This document shows positions 19,726 through 30,381 of a stretch of 64,000 nucleotides of DNA, one piece after another (position 1 is the stretch's first letter; each line of letters starts with the position of its first letter). This DNA is from Clitoria ternatea (lineage: Eukaryota; Streptophyta; Magnoliopsida; Fabales; Fabaceae): positions 166,366,667-166,430,666 of the forward strand of contig CM075673.1 of NCBI GenBank assembly GCA_037962975.1. Direction: 5' to 3'. The notes below the pieces were generated by a model. The model did not search any database and was not told the DNA's origin. It saw only the letters and a list, made by a program, of their open reading frames with translations. The position numbers and the translations under genes are program-made.

Positions 19726-22700
19726 ATGAGAGAGCACACACTCTTTTGGTCTTTCATGACACTTATTTGCATAATAAATTTTATATCTAATAACATCATT
19801 ATAGTGAATGGCTACTGTCTCGGCCATCAACATTCTATGTTACTCCACTTGAAAAACAACCTCAAATTCGACCCTGTAAAATCCAGAAAGCTTATTTTCT
19901 GGAACCAAACTGAAGATTGTTGCGAATGGCACGGTGTAACATGCAGCCAGGGTCGTGTTATATCCCTTGATCTCAGTGAGGAGTCTATCTCAGGTGAACT
20001 TGTTGATTCAAGCCCTCTTTTCAGCCTACAATATCTCCAAAGCTTGAATTTGGCTTTCAATAACTTGCATTCTGTAATTCCTACTAACATACACAAGCTT
20101 AAGAATTTGAGGTATCTAAACTTGTCCATGGCTGGCTTTGAGGGGCAGGTCCCACATGAGATTTCTCAACTCAAAAGGTTGGTTACACTTGATTTGTCTT
20201 CTTATTCATTTACCTCAGATGCACATCACATGTTAAGACTTGAGAAGCTAAACATTGCAATGCTTGTACAAGACCTCACCAATATCACAGAACTATATTT
20301 AGATGGTGTTGAAATATTTGCCAAGGGAAATGAATGGTGCCATGCTTTGTCTTCATTGGAGAAGCTACGTGTTTTGAGCTTATCATCATGCAATCTCTTT
20401 GGTCCTATTGATTCCTCACTGTCTAGGCTTGGTTCACTCTCCGTTTTGCAACTCAGCCACAACAACTTGTCATATATAGGGTCAGAAACCTTTGTGAATT
20501 TCTCCAATTTGGTCACTCTACAACTCAGAAATTGTGGCTTAAGTGGTTCCTTTCCAAATGGTATCTTCCAAATACCAACATTGAAGATCATTGACATCTC
20601 AGACAATCAACATCTTAATGGTTACTTGCCTAACTTCCCACCAGATGGGTCTCTTCAAAACTTGAACCTTAGCTACACAAATTTCTCAGGACAGTTACCA
20701 AATAGTGTTTCCAATCTGCAGCATTTGTCCACAATTGATCTATCTTACTGCCAATTTAATGGAACACTTCCAAGTTCAATGTCAGAACTCACCCAACTTG
20801 TTCACCTAGATTTGTCTACTAATAACATCGAAGGTTCACTCCCTTCTTTCAATAGGTCCAAGAACCTCACTTTTTTATCCCTTTCCCATAATCATTTCAG
20901 TGGGTCATTGCCATCTAGCCATTTTGAGGGCCTCGTGAATCTTGTTAACATTGATTTAGGATTTAACTCTTTCAGCGGGAGTCTCCCTTATTCTTTATTT
21001 AAACTCCCATGTTTGCAAGAACTTAAGCTTCCCTATAACCATTTTACTGGTCTTTTGAGTGAGTTTGTCAACACATCTTTCTCTTCAATGGAAGTACTTG
21101 ATTTAGCCGCCAACAATTTAGAGGGGCCTATTCCTATGTCTATCTTCAACCTTAGAGCCCTTAATGTCCTTCAGCTCTTTTTCAACAAGTTCAATGGCAC
21201 ATTAAATTTGGACATGATTAGAAGGCTAAGCAACTTATCTATACTAGGCCTCTCACATAACAATTTGTCTGTTGACATAAACTTTAGGGATGATCATGAC
21301 CCTTCACCTTTCCCTACTCTTAATCATGTGATGTTGGCTTCTTGCAAGCTTAGAGGAATTCCTAGTTTCTTGAGAAACCAGTCCATGATAGTGTATATTG
21401 ACCTATCTAGCAATGAGATTGAAGGGGAAATACCTTATTGGATGTGGAAATTTGAATATCTAATACACTTGAATCTTTCCAAAAATTTCCTGTCAAATTT
21501 TGAAGGAAGCTTTGGGAACTTCAGTTCAAACCTCCTAACTATTGATCTTAATTCTAACCGATTGCCAGGCCCTATACCTTTCCTTCCAAAATATGCAACT
21601 TATTTAGACTACTCAAGCAACAGATTCAACGCTGTCAATCCACCAGACATTGGGAATCACATCCCTTTCGTAGGCTTGTTGTCTCTTTCAAACAACAATT
21701 TCCAAGGGTCCATCCATGAATCCTTGTGCAATGTTTCAAGTCTTCATCTGCTTGATCTTTCAAACAACAACTTTGTTGGGACAATTCCTGAGTGTTTTAC
21801 AACACTAAGTAGAACACTTAGGGTGTTGAATTTAGGTGGAAACAACCTCCAAGGTTATATTCCTAACACCTTCCCAACTTCATGTACTCTCAAGTTTTTG
21901 GATCTAAACACCAATCAGTTAGAGGGCACTATACCAAAATCTTTGGTCAACTGTCAGAGACTCCAAGTCTTAAACCTCGGAAAGAACATGCTGAGTGACA
22001 GATTCCCATGTTTCCTAAGTAACATTTCTACTTTGAGAATCATGGATTTAAGGTCAAACAAGCTCCATGGTTCAATTGGTTGCTTGATTAACCCTGGTGA
22101 TTGGGAGATGCTTCATATCATTGATCTAGCCTCCAATAATTTCAGTGGTGCAATACCAAGAGCATTGTTGAATAGTTGGAAAGCAATGATGCATGATGAA
22201 GCTGGCCCTGAATTTGGCCACTTGTTTCTTGATTTAACTGATGGCTACAATGTTATGAGCTTCAAAGACATGTTGTCGTTCATGAACAAAGATGTTGTAG
22301 CAATGTTAATGAAAACTCTCATAAATGTACCTCGCCCTATCCTTGACGAGCTCGTTGCTGATGAGTATTTTGTGGATCATGCACGCTATCAAGATTCCAT
22401 TAGCATTGTCAACAAGGGTCAACAAATGAATATGGTCAAAATTCAAAGGGCATTTTCTTATGTGGACATGTCAAGCAACTACTTTAAGGGTCCAATACCT
22501 CAAGAGCTAATGCAATTCAAGGCATTAATTGTTCTTAACTTGTCACACAATGCATTGTTGGGCCCAATCCCATCATCCGTTGGGAATTTAAAGAATCTTG
22601 AGTCTTTGGACTTGTCAAGCAACTCTCTTGTTGGAGAAATTCCTACTGAGCTTGGAAGCTTGAATTTTTTATCATATCTAAACCTTTCATTTAATCACCT

Positions 22701-23061
22701 TGTAGGGGAAATTCCAAAGGGTACTCAAATCCAATCATTTGAAGCAAAATCTTTTGAAGGGAATGAAGAGTTGTGTGGACCTCCACTGACCCATAATTGT
22801 AGTAATGATAGGGGGCATGGTCAGTTACCTTCTACAACACCTCATTCAGAGAGTTCAATTGATTGGAGTTTCTTAAGCATAGAGTTGGGATTTATTTTTG
22901 GCTTTGGAATCTTAATCCTTCCACTTATTTTATGGGAGAAATGGAGGGTTGGGTATTTCAAACAAGTGGAGGACATTCTATCCAGCATCATCCCTCAACT
23001 TGATTTTGTGTTTGAACTTAGAGATGGGCAGAGGTGGAGAACTCTAAGATGGATGCATTAA
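19726..23061 (+). CDS. LRR receptor-like protein 1 (Ve/Cf type, no kinase)
   Basis: A cell-surface receptor-like protein of 1111 aa in one exon. Signal peptide (residues 1-29), N-terminal LRR cap with paired cysteines (CLGHQHSML..EDCCEWHGVTC), then about 30 plant-type LRRs (LxxLxLSxNxLxGxIP). An island domain (about 815-900, ending VNKGQQMNMVKIQRAFSYVD) precedes the last four LRRs. A cap (ELCGPPLTHNC), one membrane span (about 1047-1069) and a 42-residue cytoplasmic tail without a kinase complete it. This layout is that of disease-resistance RLPs such as tomato Ve1 and Cf proteins, which signal through a partner kinase and recognise pathogen or self-derived ligands; the ligand here is unknown. 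Intact. Copy 2 differs at about 60 residues. Confidence 0.92.
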   Translation: MREHTLFWSFMTLICIINFISNNIIIVNGYCLGHQHSMLLHLKNNLKFDPVKSRKLIFWNQTEDCCEWHGVTCSQGRVISLDLSEESISGELVDSSPLFSLQYLQSLNLAFNNLHSVIPTNIHKLKNLRYLNLSMAGFEGQVPHEISQLKRLVTLDLSSYSFTSDAHHMLRLEKLNIAMLVQDLTNITELYLDGVEIFAKGNEWCHALSSLEKLRVLSLSSCNLFGPIDSSLSRLGSLSVLQLSHNNLSYIGSETFVNFSNLVTLQLRNCGLSGSFPNGIFQIPTLKIIDISDNQHLNGYLPNFPPDGSLQNLNLSYTNFSGQLPNSVSNLQHLSTIDLSYCQFNGTLPSSMSELTQLVHLDLSTNNIEGSLPSFNRSKNLTFLSLSHNHFSGSLPSSHFEGLVNLVNIDLGFNSFSGSLPYSLFKLPCLQELKLPYNHFTGLLSEFVNTSFSSMEVLDLAANNLEGPIPMSIFNLRALNVLQLFFNKFNGTLNLDMIRRLSNLSILGLSHNNLSVDINFRDDHDPSPFPTLNHVMLASCKLRGIPSFLRNQSMIVYIDLSSNEIEGEIPYWMWKFEYLIHLNLSKNFLSNFEGSFGNFSSNLLTIDLNSNRLPGPIPFLPKYATYLDYSSNRFNAVNPPDIGNHIPFVGLLSLSNNNFQGSIHESLCNVSSLHLLDLSNNNFVGTIPECFTTLSRTLRVLNLGGNNLQGYIPNTFPTSCTLKFLDLNTNQLEGTIPKSLVNCQRLQVLNLGKNMLSDRFPCFLSNISTLRIMDLRSNKLHGSIGCLINPGDWEMLHIIDLASNNFSGAIPRALLNSWKAMMHDEAGPEFGHLFLDLTDGYNVMSFKDMLSFMNKDVVAMLMKTLINVPRPILDELVADEYFVDHARYQDSISIVNKGQQMNMVKIQRAFSYVDMSSNYFKGPIPQELMQFKALIVLNLSHNALLGPIPSSVGNLKNLESLDLSSNSLVGEIPTELGSLNFLSYLNLSFNHLVGEIPKGTQIQSFEAKSFEGNEELCGPPLTHNCSNDRGHGQLPSTTPHSESSIDWSFLSIELGFIFGFGILILPLILWEKWRVGYFKQVEDILSSIIPQLDFVFELRDGQRWRTLRWMH

Positions 23062-23069
23062 ACTCTAAG

Positions 23070-23322
23070 GTGAGAGATTTACTAGTTTAGCTCTTATAAT
23101 CTAGCCTCGTTTAAATTGTGAAAACATTTCCTGTTTAGGTTTTTTGTTTTTCAGTTTTATATGAATTTTTGGCACTTATTTTAAGATTAGTTTATTTTAT
23201 TGATTTAGGCTAGCTTTTTTGGTTTAGGTCTATTTGGGCCTTAATTAGTAATTCTAGTTAATTGTTATATTTTAGAGCTTTTGACCTCTACTTCACTAAT
23301 TTGATCATAACTTTTTATGCAG
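23070..23322 (+). other. Predicted 3'-UTR intron of receptor gene 1
   Basis: Eight bases after the stop codon comes a canonical donor CTCTAAG|GTGAGA, and 253 bp later an acceptor CTTTTTATGCAG|GTGGAG. Both sites are kept in copy 2 (48668-48903) though the intervening sequence has diverged in length. If spliced, the 3' UTR continues into 23323 and beyond. Confidence 0.45.
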
Positions 23323-23940
23323 GTGGAGTTTTTTGGTGATTCTTATGGTGTTGGAAAGCTAAGGGAAAGATGTTTAGGTGGACACCTCATTTATTAAATT
23401 TGTAATTTTGAACTAAAAGTTAAAAGCATTTGAAGTTGGCCGCTTGTTGGTGTTATGAGAATTACAAGGATCCAAGTGACCATATTAATTTTCATTTAGG
23501 GTTTGAGCTCAATTGTGTTTTGTAGCTCATTAAACTTTTAGAATTTATTAGTTAGGTTAATAATTAGGTTTAGCCTCATTGCCTCCATATAAATACGACA
23601 TTGAGGAAATTTGGCACACTTTGTTTTAAGCGTTTTAATTTCATATTTGATTGCAGAATTCACTTTCCTATTTTCTCTTGCACTTCGTTTATGTTTTCCA
23701 TGAAGATTGAAGGCAAAATCATGTTTATGTCTTCAAACGTGATGTGGGAGTAATTTCCCTTGATTGATCCACGGTTTCAATCCTGCAAAGCAATGAGGTA
23801 AACGTTTCTTCATTTTAATCTAATTCGATCTTTAATTGCTTATTCTGTCACTCTCTTTAATTCAGACTCAAATTGCTTCAATGCGATTTTGGATAATTTG
23901 TGCTCGTCGAATTCATCACCTATGCGATCTTAAAAGTAAG
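23323..23940 (+). other. Downstream flank of receptor gene 1
   Basis: Shared with copy 2 (48904-49490). Contains CCATATAAATACG at 23586-23598, a TATA-like motif, but no supported ORF; the frame on the opposite strand in copy 2 is not kept here. Probably 3' UTR and intergenic DNA. Confidence 0.4.
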
Positions 23941-24216
23941 TGTTCATAATTAGTGTGTAAAGCATGAAATCCCTAGAGAGAAATTCCTAGGAGAATTAGG
24001 GTTATATCATTATGAAATGTGTCACTTGAATTACAAAGGGACTCTTAGGTTGTATTTATATATCAAAGAAAGACGTTGATCTTGGTCCGATATCTCATAG
24101 ATAAGAATAATCTCAAAAGGCAGAGGATAGAGATAACCTCTTAGAATTAATGAGATAAATATAATCTCCTAAAATTAAAGAATAAAGGGGGGCCCTAGCA
24201 AATTTGAAGGGAATAT
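23941..24216 (-). repeat. 3' LTR of element D
   Basis: Begins TGTTCATAATTAG and aligns with 40672-40922 over AAATCCCTAGAGAGAAATTCC and onward. Ends just before GCCCCCTAG (minus-strand CTAGGGGGC, the polypurine-like tract also seen in element B). The right boundary is accurate to a few bases only. Contains a 51-bp segment (24099-24149) that is inverted in the other LTR. Confidence 0.65.
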
Positions 24217-24599
24217 GAGCCCCCTAGTGACGAGCTCTAACGTAGAGCTAAGCTGAGTCGAGTGATTAGGTGTCGAGCTGAGGTGACCTTTTCTAAGTCA
24301 TAAGGTGTTTCGAGTCCTAATTGGGATGAGAACTCTGAGTAGGATGTCGACTCTGAGTGAGATGACAACTTCGAGTTACTATATACCGAGCAGTTTGTAT
24401 GCCATGTGACTTCTGGTCTTGAGCTTTGTTGTTCCTCTGGTCTTGAGCTTTGTTGTTCCTCTGATCGACATTCCAGGATTTAATGTAATTTGATAAACTG
24501 AGTCATACTTGTCTTATTGTTATTTTGATGGGCCTCATTAAAACCTCTCAGGGGAAAACCCAATGGGAAAAACCCCTCGAGTAGGAAAAATAGTGTCCC
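24217..24599. other. 3' internal region of element D
   Basis: Non-coding. Includes a 24-bp direct duplication (units at 24413 and 24437, CTGGTCTTGAGCTTTGTTG) and, at about 24530-24600, a CCTCATTAAAACCTC..GGGAAAAACCC block repeated at 36838-36905. Confidence 0.5.
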
Positions 24600-24715
24600 T
24601 ATTACATTTGATTGTAATATATATTTAAATTCTTCCTTGTAACTCTTCAAGTCGGTATGCTCCTTTGTCGATGACTTCACTTACCCGGTGTGGGCCTTCC
24701 TAGCTAGCTGTTAGC
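24600..24715 (-). pseudogene. Integrase C-terminal relic of element D
   Basis: On the minus strand about 25 codons read EGPHRVSEVIDKGAYRLEEL, which matches the integrase C-terminal tail of gypsy elements (compare WEGPYRVIEVLGKGTYRLEN in element B). Flanking codons are interrupted by stops, and no catalytic core lies upstream. A short remnant of pol. Confidence 0.6.
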
Positions 24716-25555
24716 TTCTGATCCTTCTATTGTTGTCTTCTTATTTCTTCTTCGCCGTAAGATGTTCTTTAAAGGAAAGGCTTTCCTAGTTTTTCATAGG
24801 AATTATTACATCTACTCTGTAGGTAGGGCGTAATGGTGCTTCGTGGTTGGCACTTAGAAATTTGTTGCTTTGCGACTTGATGCGATTGGGCTTTTGTTGA
24901 TACTGTTGAATTTACTGAGTGATGAGTTTTGTCGTTACCCCCGAACGAGCGCTCAGTGTAACACCCCTATTTTTATTTTTATATTAAAATTTTGAAGGAA
25001 TTAAATTATGGTTCTTTAGAACTTTTTAATCTACGTATTATTTATGATTTTTTGGAATTTTGGAATTTTTTTTAATAAAAATAATATTTTTTAAATAATT
25101 TTAAAATAAGTGACTTAAATTAAAAATATTTATAAGAAAGTGAATTTAAATTATAAGAAAATTTTCTAAAATCTGTTTCAAGTAGACTTATCTAAAAATT
25201 ATCGGTTTGAGAAAAATCTTGATTTTTTCCAATCGTTAAAAAATTAGAAACGTATCAATAAATTTTTATTAACAGAAAATTTTAGATTTTTAAAATTTCA
25301 ACTTTATATTACTTATTATAAAATTAGTGAGGACTGATATAATATCGCTAAATTTCAAAAAGGACTCATTTTGAATATTTAAAATATACCGAGTGAAGGG
25401 TTACTATTTGGCTTAATAATTCTGCCGACAGTTACTATGCAAAACACTGTGCATGTACGAAATTTTCAAAGAATGCATAGTAACCTGGAATAAAAAATTT
25501 AAAAATGCATAGTACTTTTATATTAAAATAATGGAATGCATAGTAAATTTTTTTC

Positions 25556-25566
25556 CTATAAATACC
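25556..25566 (+). promoter_or_regulatory. TATA box in the 5' LTR of element C
   Basis: CTATAAATACC about 600 bp into the LTR on the sense strand; transcription would start near 25590. The same box is at 33250-33260 in the 3' LTR. Confidence 0.6.
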
Positions 25567-25794
25567 GAAGGATTTCTTCTTTAGAATTCACAATTTCAGA
25601 TTAAGTTTTCTTAATACAGTAGTGCTAGTGAGATAGTGGTGGAAGTGAGAGAGAGAAGAAAAGTTTTTGGAGAGAAGGTTCTGCCAAAATCCTAAGGTAA
25701 GAATACTTCTCTTTTATATTTTTTAGGGTTATTTTTATATCGTTTTTAGAAATCTGTTATTATACTAGAAATAATATTATTTTAAGTTACTATT

Positions 25795-25986
25795 CTGCAT
25801 AGTAAAATACTATTTCAACAGTAAATTACTATTTCAATAGTAAATTACTATTCAAATAGTAAATTACTATTTACTGTTACTATTTACCGTTACTATTCAT
25901 GATTTACTATTCACTGTTACTATCCACGATTTACTATTTACTGTTACTATTCACGTTTTACTATTTACTGTTACTATTCACAATTT

Positions 25987-26027
<41 letters not shown>

Positions 26028-26030
26028 TAA
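25795..26030. repeat. Short tandem/dispersed TACTATT repeats in the element C LTR
   Basis: Some 20 copies of TTTACTATT or ATTCACTATT in 235 bp, with a closing run of five or six TATTCAC units. The 3' LTR copy (33483-33715) has one fewer TATTCAC unit, showing slippage since insertion. Confidence 0.8.
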
Positions 26031-26326
26031 AATTTACCATTTCTGTTTTAAGTAGTAATCTTAATCTTCGTCTTATGCTTATACTGAAATAAGATTGATA
26101 TTAATATTTCTAGAAATCGGAGGCGCAAAGCAAATCTCTTTTTGGTAACGACTCAAGGTAAGGGGGAGTGAGATAAGAAGTATAATATGAAAAGACATAA
26201 GAATAATGGGAGGAGTCCCCTACTCCTTTTAAATTTAATAATATTATTATTTTAAAATATTAACTTTTTAACTTAAAATTTTTAATAAATTTTAAATTAA
26301 ATATCCGTTTAACTAACTCTAACATA

Positions 26327-26465
26327 CCTATGCAAAGACTTGGACCATTATGACCTATATGGACTGGACTATACCTATGCAAGGACTTGGACCATTATGA
26401 CCCATATGGACTGAACTATACCTATGCAAGGACTGGATTATATGGACTTACATATACCTATGCGA
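26327..26465. repeat. About 47-bp tandem repeat in the element C LTR
   Basis: Three units starting ATACCTATGC, with GGACTTGGACCATTATGAC in the first two; the third is shortened. Repeated in the other LTR at about 34010-34150. Confidence 0.75.
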
Positions 26466-28040
26466 GAAATTGACCAAAAGGACTAAAATTGACTATATTA
26501 ATAATCATTAAATTTTGTATTATGATATGTATTAATGATATTTAATTGATTTGATTATGATTTGATTAAGATTGATTGATTGATGATATTTAGTTATGAT
26601 TGATATTGTTTGATTTTGATTGATGATATTGTAATGTGGAGTTTGAGCATATAGCGAGCATGACGGAAAGCTAAAATTCAGTAAGAATTTCTTACCTTAC
26701 TCTTTAAATTTTATTATCTTTTATTTCTTCTTAGAAATTATTTTTAACTTTATTTTCAATATTTAGAATTAAAAAAATTAGTATTTATTTTAGAAAGAAA
26801 ACATTTTATGAGAATTTATTTAATTAAATCTTGAGTTAAAGAAAAAATTTTGTAATTTTAAGTATTTTTGGTTAATAATTAATAAAACAAAATTTTTTTT
26901 AAAGAAAATTATTTTATTTTTCCAACTTAATAACTAAATATATTTGGAAATAATTGAGATTCCTAAATTTGATTTTGTTAAGATTTAATTTGAGAAAGAT
27001 TATGTAAAGTTTTATATGATAAAGTTTTTAGATATTTAAGGCTTAGAAACTCAATTTCAGTGAAATTCGAAAACTGTACCAAATTTATTTCTGTGGGACA
27101 GAAATTTAGAGAAAATGTACAGTTTATTGAAATAATGTTGTAAACCTTTAAGGGATTTAATAATTGAGTTTCTAAAAGCCTTAACCAACTCAATACGCGA
27201 GTAGTTCATGCATCATGAATCATTAAAGTGAAATGAAATAATATTGTCTGGGGAAGGATTATAGAAACCGAGGATACATTAGAGGAGGCTTAATTACGAG
27301 CCTTGGGATGAGAGGGTGTGAAAGGGTGCTTCAGGGGACCTGGGGTAGCTCCCTAGTGTCGAGTACTTTCACAATAAAAACTTTCTCAATCTGACTAGTC
27401 TCTAAGTGTTTCCATGTCAGTTGAGCTGTTCATATTATTATTATCCGGACTTATGGAACAGTGTAAACTCCTGGTTGGCCCAGTGCAAATTAAAATTTAA
27501 GGGCCCACATATATAAGTAAGTTATGATGAAGATATTGCATAACATTCATGCATTCATAATTGATTGTGTATGTGATTGTGATTAATATTATTATGTATT
27601 GGTTGTGAAAACCCTTTGTTGCTTATGTCTTATTCGGAAATATTATATTCTGTTTCTCACTCCTTTCTCCGTGTTTTTGTTTCATATATTCTAAATTGAT
27701 GGTTCAGAGGGAAGGATCGAAGAATATCAGCAGTAAATATAGCACGTTCTAGAAAGGGAGCTCGGTATGAATACCGTGGTCCAATGAATAAATAATGTTA
27801 ATTAGTAACTGCTTCTGGGCCATGGAGTTTCCTCTCTTTCTTATAATGTTTAATGTTTATTTTCTTCGGATGAATGTACAAATACTTTATAAAGTTTTTA
27901 ATAATATTTGTGAGGTATTTCAAAAATAATGTATATAATTTATTCCGATAGTTTCTTTTTAACAATCATATCTTTAGTAAAAAAAAAAAATTATGAGTTT
28001 TTCTAGAATTTATTAAGGTGTAACAGAGGGTGTTACAAAG

Positions 28041-28052
28041 TGGTATCAGAGC
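28041..28052 (+). other. Primer binding site of element C
   Basis: TGGTATCAGAGC, complementary to the 3' end of initiator tRNA-Met, 3 nt after the 5' LTR. Confidence 0.9.
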
Positions 28053-28192
28053 AGTTAATCCAATAGGCCTGGGGAAAAGGTCTATCTTGCTTTGTCTGTA
28101 AACTCTGTATAGGTGATAGAGAATAGAATATCTGACTTGGTAGTAACTGTGATTGATGTGACAAATCTCAGTTACTGTGAAACAGGAAACTA

Positions 28193-29578
28193 ATGGCTGG
28201 AAACGATCTTGCTGGAGTTGTAGAACGCTTAATCAATGCAATGGGAGCACGTGAAGGTCAAGGTAATGATGCCTTAAGAAGACTGGACCTATTCGAAAAG
28301 CGCAATCCACCTCGTTTCAAGGGAGGATATAACCCTGATGGAGCACAAATCTGGATTCGAGAGATAGAGAAGATCTTTCGAGCATTGCAATGTAATGAAG
28401 CTGATAAGGTAGTCTTCGCTACTTATGCCTTATCTGAGGATGCCGAACATTGGTGGGATAGCATGCGTAAACAATTCGAAGTCAACGACGTGGAGATCAC
28501 TTGGGACTATTTCAAGGATATGTTTCTGGAAAAATACTTTCCAGCTGATGTTAAAGAGAAAAGACAATTCGAATTCCTGTCGCTGACCCAAGGAAATATG
28601 ACCGTTGGAGAGTACGCATCCAGGTTTGAAGAGCTATCTCGTTTTCATTCTCATTATAATGATGCTACTAATGAAAGAGATCGGTGTGCAAAGTTTGTAA
28701 ATGGACTGCGGCCAGAAATTAAGGAAGCTATACGAATGCAGGAAATCCGTGAATTTTCTGTATTGGTAAATCGCTGCAGGATCTTTGAAGAAGACCATAA
28801 GGATAGAATGACCAAAAGTCGTGAGCCCATTCACAAGGCAGGAGAAATAAGAAGTGGAGGACCTCACCATCACCAAAGAAGAGATTTCAGAAGGAATAAG
28901 CCTTACCAAGCACCATTTCGCCGGTTTGGAGCAGCATCTGTTCCTAACAAACCCCAAGCTTCAACTGGAAGCTATTACCCAACATCTGCACCAAATTTTA
29001 AATGTTTTATCTGTGGAGGACCCCATTTGAAAAGGGATTGTCCTAAAAACACTTATGTTTGCTTTAAGTGTAACAAACCAGGTCATCACATCAAGGATTG
29101 CCCAGAGATGAAGAGAGAAAACCCTGAAGGTGCAAGTACAAGCATAAATACTCAAGGAGGCGCGCACAGTGCAGTCGGAAGGCCGAAAGCAAAAGGAAAG
29201 GTTTTTGCAATCACTGGAGAAGAAGCATCTCATGCTGATTCCATGGTAGAAGGTAAGTGTATCATTAATAAGATTTCTTTAACTGTTATGTATGACTCAG
29301 GTGCATCACATTCCTTTATTGCCAATGACTGTGTAGAAAAACTAAAATTACCTGTGATAGAACTGCCATTTGACTTATCTGTACATACTCCTGGAAACAA
29401 TCCCATTGTCACTTCTAAAGCTTGTTGGAAATGCCCTATTGTCATAGATGGTAGGGACTTTAAGGCTAATCTTTTCTGTTTACCCCTTTCTGGCTTAGAA
29501 GTTATTATTGGGCTAGATTGGTTGTCTGACAATCATGTTCTAATAGATTGTCATAATAAAACCATAATGAACCAGTGA
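28193..29578 (+). CDS. Element C gag and protease
   Basis: 461 aa from ATG 28193, the first after the PBS. Gag core from about residue 35 (FEKRNPPRFKGGYNPDGAQI, FLEKYFPADVKEKRQ), then two zinc knuckles: CFICGGPHLKRDC (271-283, spacing CX2CX3HX4C, one residue short of the rule) and CFKCNKPGHHIKDC (290-303, normal). Aspartic protease with YDSGASHSF (D368-G370) and LEVIIGLDWL at the end. The frame stops at 29578, just past protease, because of a frameshift; pol goes on in the next frame. Capsid assembly, RNA binding and polyprotein cleavage. Confidence 0.9.
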   Translation: MAGNDLAGVVERLINAMGAREGQGNDALRRLDLFEKRNPPRFKGGYNPDGAQIWIREIEKIFRALQCNEADKVVFATYALSEDAEHWWDSMRKQFEVNDVEITWDYFKDMFLEKYFPADVKEKRQFEFLSLTQGNMTVGEYASRFEELSRFHSHYNDATNERDRCAKFVNGLRPEIKEAIRMQEIREFSVLVNRCRIFEEDHKDRMTKSREPIHKAGEIRSGGPHHHQRRDFRRNKPYQAPFRRFGAASVPNKPQASTGSYYPTSAPNFKCFICGGPHLKRDCPKNTYVCFKCNKPGHHIKDCPEMKRENPEGASTSINTQGGAHSAVGRPKAKGKVFAITGEEASHADSMVEGKCIINKISLTVMYDSGASHSFIANDCVEKLKLPVIELPFDLSVHTPGNNPIVTSKACWKCPIVIDGRDFKANLFCLPLSGLEVIIGLDWLSDNHVLIDCHNKTIMNQ

Positions 29579-30381
29579 ATTTGAATCCTGAGGATTCGAG
29601 ATTTCTAACCGCCAACCAAGTGAGTGCCTCTTTAAAAGGAGGGGCTCAAGGATTCATGCTATTGCTTTCAACGAAAGGAGAGCAAGAATCAAAAATCAAA
29701 AATCTGCCAGTTGTGTGTGAATTTCCTGACGTTTTTCCTAAAGATATCCCTGGTTTACCCCCAGAAAGAGATGTAGAATTTTCCATTGATCTAGTACCTG
29801 GAGTTGGACCTATTTCAATTGCACCATACCGAATGTCACCTCTAGAATTAGCAGAGTTGAAGAAATAACTTGAAAAGATGATAGAGAAGCAGTTTATACG
29901 GCCCAGTGTATCCCCCTGGGGTGCACCAGTGTTGTTGGTTAAGAAGAAGGATGGTAGCATGAGATTGTGTGTAGATTATTGGCAACTAAACAAGGTGACG
30001 ATCAAGAACAGATACCCTCTGCCAAGGATTGACGACTTGATGGATCAGCTGCGTGGTGCCACGGTGTTCTCCAAAATTGATTTGAGGTCTGGATACCATC
30101 AAATAAGGGTGAAGAAAGAAGATGTATCAAAAACTGCTTTTAGAATACGCTATGGCCATTACGAATATCTAGTAATGCCTTTTGGTGTAACTAATGCACC
30201 AGCCGTATTCATGGATTACATGAATAGGATTTTTCATCCATATCTAGATAAATTTGTAGTGGTGTTCATTGATGATATATTAGTGTACTCTAAAAGCAGA
30301 GAAGAACATGTTGAACACTTGAAGGTTGTGTTGGAAATCCTGAAAAAGAAACAACATATATGCAAAGTTGTCGAAGTGTGA
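29575..30381 (+). pseudogene. Element C reverse transcriptase, first part (stop and frameshifts)
   Basis: Continues pol one frame over from gag. Protease-RT linker with PDVFPKDIPGLPPERDVEFS, then a TAA at 29866-29868 inside ELKK*LEKM (Gln is usual there). The RT fingers and palm follow (PWGAPVLLVKKKDGSMRLCV, LRSGYHQIRV, MPFGVTNAPAVF, and the catalytic box FIDD at about 30270). The frame is lost near 30355, where CATATATGCAAAG departs from the expected codons; the rest of RT is in the 30368 frame. No intact enzyme can be made from this copy. Confidence 0.85.

Larger units (their letters stand above)
15425..23940 (+). repeat. Segmental duplication, copy 1 (with receptor-like protein gene 1)
   Basis: Collinear with 41465-49490. 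Matching starts near ATCAAATATGATGACGCGTC (15433; partner near 41470), is interrupted by about 230 bp present only here (roughly 15475-15742), then continues through the 4-kb upstream region, the receptor gene, its 3' flank and up to CTTAAAAGTAAG at 23929-23940. Coding parts agree better than flanks, and both copies have private indels. The 15.4-19.6 kb part has no other gene that I can support; it holds a CCGGT-type repeat and a CACTA relic listed separately. Confidence 0.85.
24957..28037 (+). repeat. 5' LTR of element C
   Basis: 3081 bp, TGTAACACCC..GGGTGTTACA. Includes a TATA box CTATAAATACC (25556-25566), a dense run of TTACTATT-type repeats (25795-26030), and 45-50-bp repeats around ACCTATGCAAGGACTTGG (26327-26465). 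A long LTR of this size is usual for Tekay/Del. ORFs on either strand inside it are not genes. Confidence 0.92.

Noticed and set aside
20226..20606. 126-codon minus-strand ORF in the receptor genes (also 45824-46204)
   Set aside because: Antisense shadow of conserved LRR coding sequence; its conservation follows from the sense gene.
26978..27193. 71-codon minus-strand ORF, identical in both element C LTRs (also 34664-34879)
   Set aside because: Identity follows from the young LTR pair; no protein features.
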